Positions 8,979 through 17,555 of a stretch of DNA of 64,000 nt are shown here, piece by piece. The notes beneath the pieces were generated by a model, which worked only from the letters and a program-made list of their open reading frames with translations, did not search any database and was not told the origin of the DNA. A program made the position numbers and the translations under genes. Within the stretch, counting starts at the first letter, position 1. The number at the start of each line of letters is the position of its first letter. The stretch is from UBA6522 sp965262365 (GTDB lineage: Bacteria > Pseudomonadota > Gammaproteobacteria > Steroidobacterales > Rariloculaceae): NCBI GenBank assembly GCA_965262365.1, contig OZ253541.1, positions 1,798,001 to 1,862,000 on the forward strand, given 5' to 3'.

Positions 8979-10451
8979 CTAACCGTTCAGCAGCTCCAAT
9001 GCCTCTGCGGAGACCGGGCTCGGTCTCCTCGCGGGACCAATGAAGTACGCCATCGAGGCGGCCAGGATCCGGTCGCGCCACGGGGAGGGTGCCATCTCCC
9101 GATGGTTCTCCAGGGCGGCTTCGGTGAACTTGTAGTCGTGGGACTGCCGGCCGTTGCGTGCGAGTTGCCGGCGCGCCGTGTCGATGAGCGCTTCTGCGGA
9201 GCCGCCTTTTTCCAGGTAGTGCAACGCTTTGCGGGCGCCGGCGGTGCGATCCTGCGGCAGCTCGGAGAACGCATCGCCCAACACTTCCGCCCTTGCGCCG
9301 GGCGCGGCAAGAGGCTCCAGTTCGTCGACCCTCAGATCGGGCCGCGCGTTGCGGACGCGGCGGCGGAATTCCGGCATGAACGCCGCCGACTGCAAGAGCG
9401 CCAGCAATTGCGTCTCCTCGGATCGTGCGTGCCGGAAGACATAGTGGAGTGCGTTGGCGGATGTCTGAGCGTGCACCGGGACAACGCTCGGCAGTCTCAG
9501 CAACAGCTCCGCGGCGGTGGCGAAGATGCCCTCCCAGATCGAGTCCGTCGACACACCGTGCTTCAGGAGGTCGATTACCGCACGGCCCGCGTCGAGCTCC
9601 GAAACCTCGCGGAGTGTAGCGACGAGTTCATTGCGTGCGTCGTCGTCCCGCCGGCCGTGTCTCCAGGTCTCCGGGATTTCCCCGAGCATCGTCTGGTACT
9701 CCCGCCAGGTCCGATCGGCGGGCAGGTCGCGCTGGGCAGGATTCGGGTCGTCGCCGTGATTCTGGAGCGCTGCGGCGAGGGAGCGAAGCACGGGCGGCGT
9801 GTATTCGGGCCCGATGATCGGCAGGAGGCGGTGCACGTTCTGCACGGCGATGGCCTTGTGGCCGATCTCGCGCAGGTCCCGTGCGCTGTATCTGAAGAGG
9901 AGTTCCGAGAGCTCGTCCGGCGGCGCGAGTCGGGCGAAGTCCAGGATCGCGGAGTCGACGGCCTCGCGGTCCCAGCGATCAAGGGCGTCGATCAGGTTCT
10001 TTCGGGCCGCCTCGGCTGTTCCGGCCATGGGTTCCGGCGGCGGACCCATCGTCCAGCCGCTCTCGCGGCGCTCCTCGGCCTGAGTGCGTTTGAAATTGTC
10101 GAGCGACCAGAATACCGGCAGCCACCGCTCCTCGTCCGGCAGGTTGAGCGCCGTCAGGTGCACCGACTGCAGCGCGAGCACCGTGTGGTACTTGAAGCCG
10201 ACGTCGGGGAAGGGTTGGACGTTGCGGGAAGTTGCGACGGCCAGGGCAACCAGTGTTCTGCGATGATCCAGGCCGTCTCGGATGAGGGCCGCAAGCTCCG
10301 CGGCGACGTGCTCGTGGGGCGTTTCATCCAGGAGGCGGTGCAGGGCGCGAACCTCGGGGAGAGTCTGTGCCAGACTCAGTCGTGCGCTCAAACCCAGCGC
10401 GGCTACACTACCGGTGGAGCGAATAAAGGTTCGACGATCCACGGCACCCAC
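8979..10451 (-). CDS. Tat-exported helical-repeat protein of unknown function
   Basis: A 490-residue protein beginning with a twin-arginine signal, RRTFIRSTGS at residues 6-15, and cleaved near SLAQ (29). The mature part is predicted all-helical, with many Ala/Leu/Arg-rich helices suggesting a HEAT-like solenoid. Notable motifs: FKYHTVLALQSVHLTALNL near 87-105 with two His, and HNxxHRLLP-like VQNVHRLLPIIGPEY near 205. No cysteine-based haem motif is present. I do not recognise a function; Tat export hints at folding or cofactor insertion in the cytoplasm. Convergent with the DUF6152 gene ending at 8889, and followed by no gene on its own strand. Confidence 0.65.
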   Translation of the reverse strand: MGAVDRRTFIRSTGSVAALGLSARLSLAQTLPEVRALHRLLDETPHEHVAAELAALIRDGLDHRRTLVALAVATSRNVQPFPDVGFKYHTVLALQSVHLTALNLPDEERWLPVFWSLDNFKRTQAEERRESGWTMGPPPEPMAGTAEAARKNLIDALDRWDREAVDSAILDFARLAPPDELSELLFRYSARDLREIGHKAIAVQNVHRLLPIIGPEYTPPVLRSLAAALQNHGDDPNPAQRDLPADRTWREYQTMLGEIPETWRHGRRDDDARNELVATLREVSELDAGRAVIDLLKHGVSTDSIWEGIFATAAELLLRLPSVVPVHAQTSANALHYVFRHARSEETQLLALLQSAAFMPEFRRRVRNARPDLRVDELEPLAAPGARAEVLGDAFSELPQDRTAGARKALHYLEKGGSAEALIDTARRQLARNGRQSHDYKFTEAALENHREMAPSPWRDRILAASMAYFIGPARRPSPVSAEALELLNG

Positions 10452-10639
10452 TATACGCCTGATATTCCGGCGTGTCCCGCTCCCGCCTTGTCAGCCGCGG
10501 CCACGCGAAGGGCGCGCTCACAAGCGCCCATCTGCCTTGTTGTCGTCTCTTGACGTATGCCCAATATGTCGGCGAGCCGACGCCGCGCATCTGGACGCTT
10601 GTGGGCGCGCCGATGCGAAATTATCAGTTGGATAGAGCA

Positions 10640-11707
10640 CTAGTACTCCAGCGTGCAGTCGTAGAGGTTAACCTCCTCGCCGCGTCGCCAGATGAAGTAG
10701 GCATCCCAGACGAACGGTCGCACCAGGATTTCGGGATCGGATACCGTCATCAGGTAGTTCAGTCGGTTGCCGTCCTCGACGACGGTGAAACGCTCGTCAA
10801 CGACCACGTCCGTCGTCATCGGTGCGCCCTGCCGATCGAAGTACTCCCAATTGATCCGGGTCGTTCTGACCGCCAGCGTGTCGTCTTCCCAGCTTCCAAC
10901 GGAGTAGCCCATGAGCGACAGCGGCATGTCGGCCGGGTCGCCCGCATCCTCCATGTGGATCGTGCGAAGCGCATCGAACTCCTCGAATCCGAGTTCGATG
11001 TAGCCGTCCCGCTGAATGAACTCCATCGGGTAGGGATTGCCCATGATTCCGGGCATCCCCGGCGGGACGCATTGCATCAGGGGGTTGTCTTCGATGTCGT
11101 CCCAACCGGCCTTGGCCGCGGCTGCGTACTCGGTCAGCTCGTAGTCCGAACGGCCGGTGAAATACCAGGCGCCCGTTCCCTGGCTCCACACGCGAAAGAT
11201 GCCCTCCCCCGTCGCGGCCGCGGCTTTCGCCGGGTCGACCAGGTTTCGTTCACCGCCCACGGCCGAGTCCGCCCAGCGAGGTTCCCTGGCGCCGCCCACC
11301 AGAAGCTCAACGCCGTCGGGGAGCAAGACGTGGTTGACCTGCATGTGCGCGGGCCGCACCACCGAAGGCCAACCCGCAATGCGCACCTGATCCCCGACAC
11401 TCACTTGCGCGCCAAGCAGCCCGCGGCGGCGCTGCGCGCTCACCGCGCTGCCTTCGAGTTCCCAGACGACCAGTTCTCCGCTTTCGTCCGGCGTTTCCAC
11501 CCAAAGAAGGATGTGCGGGTTGGTCCACGAGACCTGAACGACCTCACCCTCGAACTCGGTGATGACGTTTCGATCGTATTCGGACATGGAATGGTGGGCG
11601 TGTGCTGACGGTGCAGGGGCAGTCAGCACAAGGGCGGTTGCTGCGATCGAGAGAATGGAGCGTGTCGAAGTCGCGTTCATGGCGTTCATCCTGTCTTTGT
11701 TCTTCAT
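10640..11707 (-). CDS. Secreted DUF6152-GRW fusion protein
   Basis: A 355-residue exported fusion. The start may be ATG 11707 or ATG 11680; both have an ACAGGAT element upstream, the result of an imperfect duplication of the leader. Signal peptide ends SAHA; mature N-terminus His38-His39; Asn-Pro-His at 63-65. GRW domain: Cys213 in MQCVPPGMPG, then signature GYSVGSWEDDTLAV at 267-280 with Ser replacing the usual Arg; C-terminal Cys in YDCTLEY. Most similar in domain layout to the fusions at 4096-5112 and 20794-21822, which share the GIFRVW or GVFRVW linker. Confidence 0.83.
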   Translation of the reverse strand: MKNKDRMNAMNATSTRSILSIAATALVLTAPAPSAHAHHSMSEYDRNVITEFEGEVVQVSWTNPHILLWVETPDESGELVVWELEGSAVSAQRRRGLLGAQVSVGDQVRIAGWPSVVRPAHMQVNHVLLPDGVELLVGGAREPRWADSAVGGERNLVDPAKAAAATGEGIFRVWSQGTGAWYFTGRSDYELTEYAAAAKAGWDDIEDNPLMQCVPPGMPGIMGNPYPMEFIQRDGYIELGFEEFDALRTIHMEDAGDPADMPLSLMGYSVGSWEDDTLAVRTTRINWEYFDRQGAPMTTDVVVDERFTVVEDGNRLNYLMTVSDPEILVRPFVWDAYFIWRRGEEVNLYDCTLEY

Positions 11708-11745
11708 TAATCCTGTCTTAGTGCTTCATTGCACTTGTATCCGGT

Positions 11746-13311
11746 TCACGGTTTCATCTCGACGGCTTCGGAGAAGAATTCCGTAATCTTTCCCTTCGGG
11801 GTCAGATCCTTGCCTTCGAGCCCTGCGAAATCGGGAGAATAGCGTTGGCACTTGAAGATCGAGTTGAATTCCTCGCCTGCCTTGTCCGTCATCATCCGGT
11901 AGATCCCGCGATCGTTCTGCAGCCTGTCGCCGACGGGATTGATGTACTCCCAGACGATGTCGCCCTCCGGGGTGACCTCGAAGAGATGGCCGTGGGCCCC
12001 CGGACAGACGAGCGTGTTGCCATTGGGCAGCCGCTGGACACCCGAAATGTACGGGCTGTAGAACGAGTTGGGCGAGGTGCCGTTGAAACTCCACACGATC
12101 TGCTTCGAAACGTTCTGGGTCCGTGAACTCATGCCGCCGCCCACTGTCGCAGGCTCATAGCCGGCGATGGTGTGGGGGATGTAGAGCCCGTTCTCCATGG
12201 GACCGTCGTAGGGGTCGATCTCGATCACCGAGGAGAACGTCGGGCCCGGCTGCCGGGCACCGTTGTTGAAGATCAGAATGTGGCCCGCACCGGGAACGGA
12301 CTGTTCCAGTGAGTTGAATTCCCGATCGCTGATCCATTGAACATCGTGCGAGAAAAACACCTGCTGATGTCCGTTGCTCGTTGACGTTCCCTCATTGGTC
12401 ATCGAGGGGCACTCGCCGGAGTCGGACACACAGGGGTTGCCCCACCGGTAGATGAAGTCGCCGGCATCGCCGGCCGCCAGCTCCGTGCTGCGTTCCGGGT
12501 CCCCGGGAACGAACGTCGCGCCGTGATCGACAACATAGAATTCGCTCATGCGCGAGTTGTTGATCGCTACATGATCCAGAACCGGGTTGTAGTCGAACGC
12601 GTTCATGTGAATCCAGTTACCGCTCACGCCCGACCCGAAGTTGAGGTCGAGCTTCCCTGGATGCTCGCTGACCACACCATAGCCGGGTAGTTCGGGATCG
12701 ATGTCCTGCACCACGTGATCGCTGATGTTCCACTCCCAGATGATGTTCCCCTCCATGTCGACCTCGACCAGGCCGTCGGGGCGCGAGGCGTAGTTTTCCC
12801 TGAGGGCGGGGTCGGCGCCGAGCGCGACGATCTCCTCGTGGGAGGCGACCCGGGTGGCGGAATACATGAGCGTGCGCTGCTCAAGCTTCGGGTTCCAGAT
12901 GAACCGAAAGTCATGGTGCCCGGAGAGGTCCTCACGGTCGTGTTCGTGCTCCCAGATGATCTCGCCGTCCCAGTCGACGAGCTGGTAGGTCCCGGGCGCC
13001 GAGCCGATTCCGGAAGTTTTGCTGCGGGCCAGCGTCCCATCCTCCAGAAGACGGGCATTCTCACGGATCTCCGGATCGCGCCAACTCGGGGGGATGGGCC
13101 AAGCGTTGATCACCTCCCCGTTCATGTCGATGAGGTAGGTGTGTCGACCCCGCATCGGGGTAAACATCGTGTAGCCCGCGTAGGCTCGCGCGGGGTCGTG
13201 GTAGATGAGTTCGGTGGGACCGTGGAAGGCTTCGTAGGCCGCGGAAGTGCCGGCCATGAGGCCCAGCAATGCGCCAGCAGACCACACGATCATTCTGGAA
13301 GCAGCGCTCAT
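11746..13311 (-). CDS. Secreted arylsulfotransferase-like (ASST) propeller
   Basis: A 521-residue exported protein with signal peptide 1-25. Repeated strands such as TYLIDMNGEVINAWP, LVDWDGEIIWEHEHD, LVEVDMEGNIIWEWN and SGVQRLPNGNTLV followed by LFEVTPEGDIVWEY are diagnostic of the bacterial arylsulfotransferase superfamily (Arylsulfotran_2 type). Known ASSTs move sulfate between phenolic compounds in the periplasm; many homologues are uncharacterised. A cysteine pair in NPCVSDSGEC could form a disulfide. Divergent from its paralogue at 13644-15212. Confidence 0.8.
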   Translation of the reverse strand: MSAASRMIVWSAGALLGLMAGTSAAYEAFHGPTELIYHDPARAYAGYTMFTPMRGRHTYLIDMNGEVINAWPIPPSWRDPEIRENARLLEDGTLARSKTSGIGSAPGTYQLVDWDGEIIWEHEHDREDLSGHHDFRFIWNPKLEQRTLMYSATRVASHEEIVALGADPALRENYASRPDGLVEVDMEGNIIWEWNISDHVVQDIDPELPGYGVVSEHPGKLDLNFGSGVSGNWIHMNAFDYNPVLDHVAINNSRMSEFYVVDHGATFVPGDPERSTELAAGDAGDFIYRWGNPCVSDSGECPSMTNEGTSTSNGHQQVFFSHDVQWISDREFNSLEQSVPGAGHILIFNNGARQPGPTFSSVIEIDPYDGPMENGLYIPHTIAGYEPATVGGGMSSRTQNVSKQIVWSFNGTSPNSFYSPYISGVQRLPNGNTLVCPGAHGHLFEVTPEGDIVWEYINPVGDRLQNDRGIYRMMTDKAGEEFNSIFKCQRYSPDFAGLEGKDLTPKGKITEFFSEAVEMKP

Positions 13312-13643
13312 GATTCGTCCCCAAGAGATGTTTTTCTCCGACCGATTCTACGCTTATCAGCGCGTTCGCGGCCATCGCGACGATGGTGAGCGCTCCTTTT
13401 CGATTCGCCTTGGCGCGCACAACTCCGCCAAACGCCGTGCCATTTCACGGCTTGTTGTCTGATGGCCTACAAGAGTACTCTTTGCATATCCGACGATGAC
13501 AAACAACAAACAAGCGCCGAGCGCTGGTCCGCGCTGGAGATCGATCGATTGCCTACTTCCCATCGGGCCCGCTGGGCGGACATCGACGGTAGTCCCGCGT
13601 CCGCATGGGTAATCCAATCCACCGACACCATGGAGAAATGAAA
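13312..13643. other. Divergent intergenic region between two ASST-like genes
   Basis: About 330 bases without a credible gene. It must carry promoters for both divergent ASST genes. The only structure seen is a short six-base-pair inverted repeat at 13434-13451 (GCCGTG/CACGGC). No clear -10/-35 pair was found. Confidence 0.4.
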
Positions 13644-15212
13644 ATGAAAGCTGGAATGAAAAAAATGTTGGTGGGGATCGTTTCCGGGTGGGTCGTCCTC
13701 ACGATCGGTCTGGCGTCAGCCTACGAGGCCTCCCGCGGACCCACGGAACTGGTCTACTGGGATCCGCACAAAGCCTACTCGGGCTACACGATGGTCAAGC
13801 CTCAGCGGGTTCAGGGCGTCTACCTGATCGATATGGCCGGGCAGGTCGCGCACTACTGGCCGGATTTCGGTGACGCCTACCTGCAGGAAGACGGCACGGT
13901 GTTCGGTTCGGTTGGCAACAGGACGTTCGCGATCCAGGACTGGGAAGGCGAGACCCTCTGGGAGTATCCGGAGCAGCGGGAGGGCTACAACCCGCACCAT
14001 GACTTCCTGCGGATGTACAACGCCGAGCTCGACGATTACACGATCCTCTATATCGCCAATGCACCCCTGACACACGACGAAGTGATCGCGCTGGGCGGCG
14101 ATCCGGATGCGGCGGAAAGCTACGCCGACTCGGAGATGGACGTCCTCGTGGAGGTCGACCGCAACGGCACGGTGGTCTGGGAATGGCGGTTCCGGGATCA
14201 CCTGGTCCAGGACATCGATCCATCGAAGCCCGGCCATGTCGGTGAGGGACGCACGATCGCGGACTATCCGCAACGTCTCGATATCAACTGGGGTGTGTTC
14301 TCGCCCGATTACCTGCACTGCAACGGAATCGACTACAACCCGGAGACGGGGCACATCGCCATCAGTTCCAACAGGACGCACGAGATCTACATCATCGATC
14401 ACGATGGCACGTTCGTGGCCGGCGATCCCCAGGAGAGTCACCGGCTGGCGGCCAGCGAGGCCGGTGACTTCCTGTATCGGTTCGGAAATCCCGCGACGTA
14501 CGGCCAGGGCGAGTATCCGCATTGGGCAAAAAAGAACTGGTCGCTGCAGGAATTTTCGGGTCACAAGCAGATCGGCGGCAACCACGATATTCAATGGATC
14601 GAGGACGGGCTGGCCGGGGCCGGGAACCTGCTGCTCTTCAATAACGGCTTGAATGTACCGCGCGGTCAGGGGGACTCCGATCCGCAGTCCGAATTCATGG
14701 AGCTCAACCCGTATCTCGATGCCAACGGAGTGGACACCGGGCACTACGTGAATCCGCCGGAAGCCGGGTACACGGACGTCATGCCGGGCACGAAGGACTC
14801 GCAGGGACCCAGGGCGACCCGCTTGTTCTCAAAACAGATCGTGTCCATGTATCACACGACCGACGGCTTCAACAGTCACCACGGCTCGGCGGTCCAGCGC
14901 CTGCCCAACGGCAACACGTTGGCGCAACTGGCCAGGGTGGGGCGAATGGTGGAGGTCACACCGGAAGGCGAGGTCGTCTGGGAGTACGTCAATCCGGTGA
15001 CCTGGAGCGGCCAGATCGTGACAACGCTGATCACATCGGATCCGGATCACCAGAACACCTACAATGGCTGGTCACCGCTTCGCTGGGCACCGGACTTTCC
15101 GGGGCTGGCCGGCAAGGACCTGTCGCCGAAGGGACCGATCACGGTGTTTCACGGCGCCGGGAACTCCGCTGCCGGAGGGGAGGCAGACCTCGCATCCGAG
15201 GAGGATTACTGA
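13644..15212 (+). CDS. Secreted arylsulfotransferase-like (ASST) propeller
   Basis: A 522-residue paralogue of the gene at 11746-13311. ATG 13644 is preferred to 13638 or 13656 because GGAG lies eight bases upstream. Signal peptide 1-26; the mature chain begins YEASRGPTELVYWDPHKAY, matching the opening of the paralogue. Blades include VYLIDMAGQVAHYWP, LVEVDRNGTVVWEWR, SAVQRLPNGNTLAQL and VEVTPEGEVVWEYVNP. Both proteins share the terminal segment GKDLTPKG or GKDLSPKG. A bound-ligand or sulfotransfer role is inferred only from the superfamily. Confidence 0.8.
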   Translation: MKAGMKKMLVGIVSGWVVLTIGLASAYEASRGPTELVYWDPHKAYSGYTMVKPQRVQGVYLIDMAGQVAHYWPDFGDAYLQEDGTVFGSVGNRTFAIQDWEGETLWEYPEQREGYNPHHDFLRMYNAELDDYTILYIANAPLTHDEVIALGGDPDAAESYADSEMDVLVEVDRNGTVVWEWRFRDHLVQDIDPSKPGHVGEGRTIADYPQRLDINWGVFSPDYLHCNGIDYNPETGHIAISSNRTHEIYIIDHDGTFVAGDPQESHRLAASEAGDFLYRFGNPATYGQGEYPHWAKKNWSLQEFSGHKQIGGNHDIQWIEDGLAGAGNLLLFNNGLNVPRGQGDSDPQSEFMELNPYLDANGVDTGHYVNPPEAGYTDVMPGTKDSQGPRATRLFSKQIVSMYHTTDGFNSHHGSAVQRLPNGNTLAQLARVGRMVEVTPEGEVVWEYVNPVTWSGQIVTTLITSDPDHQNTYNGWSPLRWAPDFPGLAGKDLSPKGPITVFHGAGNSAAGGEADLASEEDY

Positions 15213-15303
15213 GGATGCTTCCCGGACCGCCGTTGGATCGACCTGGCGCGCGCCAATTGGCAAACCGGAACTAATGCCAGGAACCACTCCTGAAGGAAAT
15301 GCC

Positions 15304-16323
15304 ATGAAATACACAATGACGTTCGCTGCGGGCCTCGTGTTCGCATTCCCGGCGGTCGCCCATCACAGTGACGCCGGGCTTGACATGGATTCGGTCGTGG
15401 CCTTCGAGGGTACGGTCACGGAGTTCTACTGGCGGAATCCGCACGTCTACTTCACCGTCGAGACGACGGACGAACGCGGTGAGGCGGTCGAGTGGACGCT
15501 GCAGATGGGCTCGGCTCTCGTCCAGGCACGCCGCCGGGGTTGGGCGCGCGACTCGCTGTCGAGCGGCGACCGGGTGACGGTTCGTGCGCATGCCTCACTG
15601 GACGGGCGGCCGTACGGCCTCCTGGAGTCGGTCGAGAAGGCGGGTGGAATTGTCTTGACCATGGCCGCCAACCCGCCTGAAGTTACCGTCGGCGCTTCCA
15701 CCCTGGCGGGCATCTGGTTGGCGGACGGTTCGGAACTCGGAAGCTATCCGGGTGGTTTTGACGGTTTTTTCCGGGCTAACCTGGTACTGACCGAAAAGGG
15801 CAAAGCCGCTGAGGCCCAGTACGACCCGCTCTCTGCCGAGAACCCGGAAGCGACATGCGTCGGACGACCGACGCCGGGCATGATCGTCTCGTCCAGTCTT
15901 TACCCGATCGAGATTCAGATCGACGAAGACGGGGGTACAGTCGGGATTCGCACCGAGTACTGGGACGAACGGCGCACCGTGTATATGGACGGCCGGCCCC
16001 ATCCGCCCAGCGATGAACGTTTTGATTCGGGCCATTCAACCGGTCGCTGGGACGGGGATACGCTGGTGGTGGATACCACGAATTTTGCGGACCATCGCTC
16101 GCCGTATCAGATCGGGGTTCCGTCGGGGTCTCAAAAGCGCGTGGTGGAGAGGTACCGCCTGATTGAGGGCGGGACCCGGATTTCGGTGGAGTTCATGGTG
16201 GAAGACCCGGAATACCTGGCCCAGCCCATGACCCATTCCTGGGGATTGATCTATTCGCCGCATCTGGAGCTGACCACGTTCGACTGCGATCCGGAAGCAA
16301 CGAGCCGGTTTCTGCCGGAGTAG
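15304..16323 (+). CDS. Secreted DUF6152-GRW fusion protein
   Basis: A 339-residue exported fusion. ATG 15304 has GAAGGAA upstream; longer in-frame extensions overlap the preceding ASST gene and lack a signal peptide. His20-His21 follow AVA; Asn-Pro-His at 45-47. GRW domain: Cys185, GHSTGRWDGDTLVVDT at 243-258, C-terminal Cys in FDCDPEA. Close duplicate of the fusion at 6648-7670, including the shared YDPLSAENPE and FADHRSPYQIGVPSG-type segments. It follows the ASST gene by 91 bases and precedes the amidohydrolase gene by 84. Confidence 0.85.
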   Translation: MKYTMTFAAGLVFAFPAVAHHSDAGLDMDSVVAFEGTVTEFYWRNPHVYFTVETTDERGEAVEWTLQMGSALVQARRRGWARDSLSSGDRVTVRAHASLDGRPYGLLESVEKAGGIVLTMAANPPEVTVGASTLAGIWLADGSELGSYPGGFDGFFRANLVLTEKGKAAEAQYDPLSAENPEATCVGRPTPGMIVSSSLYPIEIQIDEDGGTVGIRTEYWDERRTVYMDGRPHPPSDERFDSGHSTGRWDGDTLVVDTTNFADHRSPYQIGVPSGSQKRVVERYRLIEGGTRISVEFMVEDPEYLAQPMTHSWGLIYSPHLELTTFDCDPEATSRFLPE

Positions 16324-16407
16324 TCCGAGACATCACGCCGAAATGATCATGTGATATGCGCTCGACGCACGCGAACGGGTCAAGAATCGGGATTGGAGGA
16401 GACCGTA

Positions 16408-17463
16408 ATGAATCGACGTAACTTTCTGAAAACGGCTGGAAAGCTGACGGCCGGATCGATGCTCATGGGCGCAGGCTTTGAGGCGTTCACTCAAACGCGC
16501 AAGGAAGTCCGGGTTGGCGGACGTCGCGTGACGGTCGTCGACATCCACAATCACTGCGATTTTCTCGAGGTGGCGCCACTGATCGAAGGCACGAGCATGG
16601 CCGATGCCAACCTCAATCGCCTCCTCGGTCCCGAGCGGCTTGCGGCGATGGATGCGCACGGCATCGATGTCGCGGCGCTCAGCGTCAACCGGTATTGGTG
16701 GTACGCGGCCGATTCCGGCCTCGCTCGCCAGATCGTCAGCATTCACGACGAACAACTCGCCGAGTGGTGCGCAACCCACCCGGATCGTTTCGTCGCGCTG
16801 TGCTCGCCCGCGCTGCAGTTTCCCGACATGGCGGCCGAGCAACTGGACTACGCGGTCAATGAACTGGGGCATCGCGGCGCGTCCGTACAGGGCCACGCCA
16901 GGGGCGAAGCGATTTCCACGGAGAAATACGATCCGTTCTGGGCGAAGGCGGAGGAACTCGAAGTGCCCGTCTTCATGCACCCGGATGGTTCCGATAACAT
17001 CATTCAACCGGGATCCCTCTCGGGGCCGGGCGGGCTCGGGAACATCATCGGCAACCCCCTCGAGACCACGCTCTTTCTCTCCCGGATGATTTTCGACGGG
17101 ACCCTGGACCGCTTCCCCGGCCTCAAGGTGGTCGCCTCCCACGGCGGCGGCTATCTGCCCTCCTATCTCGGCCGTTCCGAGGTGGCCTGCGCCAGGAACA
17201 ACGCCAACTGCGTCAACACCAAGAACCCGAGCGAATACATGAGGACCCAGATCCTCGCCGACACGATGGTGTTCGATCAGGAAGGGCTGCGGCATCTGGT
17301 CGCCGTAATGGGCGCCAGCCAGGTGGTGTACGGAACGGACATACCCCATGGCTGGCCGGATACGCTCGATCTTGTCGTCGATTCGCCCACGCTGAGCGAC
17401 GCGGAGAAGGAGGCGATACTGGGCGGCAACCTGGTCGCGCTACTCGGCCTGACGGTCTCGTGA
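16408..17463 (+). CDS. Tat-exported amidohydrolase of the ACMSD-like family
   Basis: A 351-residue metal-dependent hydrolase or decarboxylase. ATG 16408 is preceded by GGAGGAGA. Residues 3-13 (RRNFLKTAGK) are a twin-arginine-type signal. The TIM-barrel metal motif DIHNHCDF provides His47 and His49; further ligands are expected from ASHGGGYLPSYLGR and the conserved Asp in YGTDIPHGW. This set places it in amidohydrolase family 2 with aminocarboxymuconate-semialdehyde decarboxylase and gamma-resorcylate decarboxylase relatives. The export signal is unusual for that group. The substrate is unknown; an aromatic acid would fit the neighbouring aldehyde dehydrogenase. Confidence 0.85.
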   Translation: MNRRNFLKTAGKLTAGSMLMGAGFEAFTQTRKEVRVGGRRVTVVDIHNHCDFLEVAPLIEGTSMADANLNRLLGPERLAAMDAHGIDVAALSVNRYWWYAADSGLARQIVSIHDEQLAEWCATHPDRFVALCSPALQFPDMAAEQLDYAVNELGHRGASVQGHARGEAISTEKYDPFWAKAEELEVPVFMHPDGSDNIIQPGSLSGPGGLGNIIGNPLETTLFLSRMIFDGTLDRFPGLKVVASHGGGYLPSYLGRSEVACARNNANCVNTKNPSEYMRTQILADTMVFDQEGLRHLVAVMGASQVVYGTDIPHGWPDTLDLVVDSPTLSDAEKEAILGGNLVALLGLTVS

Positions 17464-17546
17464 GGCCGGCAATCGCCGCTCTGCCCGCCCTGGCCTTTCT
17501 GGCCGGCGCGCTCGAGAAGTGTTTCCGGCAGGTGCTGGCGACTTGA
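17460..17546 (+). CDS. Possible 28-residue signal-peptide-like mini-ORF
   Basis: GTG at 17460 overlaps the amidohydrolase stop (GTGA) and opens a frame reading like a signal peptide (RPAIAALPALAFLAG). It ends after 28 residues. It may be the relic of a coupled exported gene lost by deletion, or chance. Listed because it accounts for most of the 92-base convergent gap. Confidence 0.25.
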   Translation: MRPAIAALPALAFLAGALEKCFRQVLAT

Positions 17547-17555
17547 CGCTCAATC

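Noticed and set aside
9102..10553. Long open frame on the plus strand opposite the Tat protein gene
   Set aside because: It mirrors a high-GC gene, has no ribosome site or domain, and its composition (Arg/Gly/Val-rich) is that of an antisense shadow.
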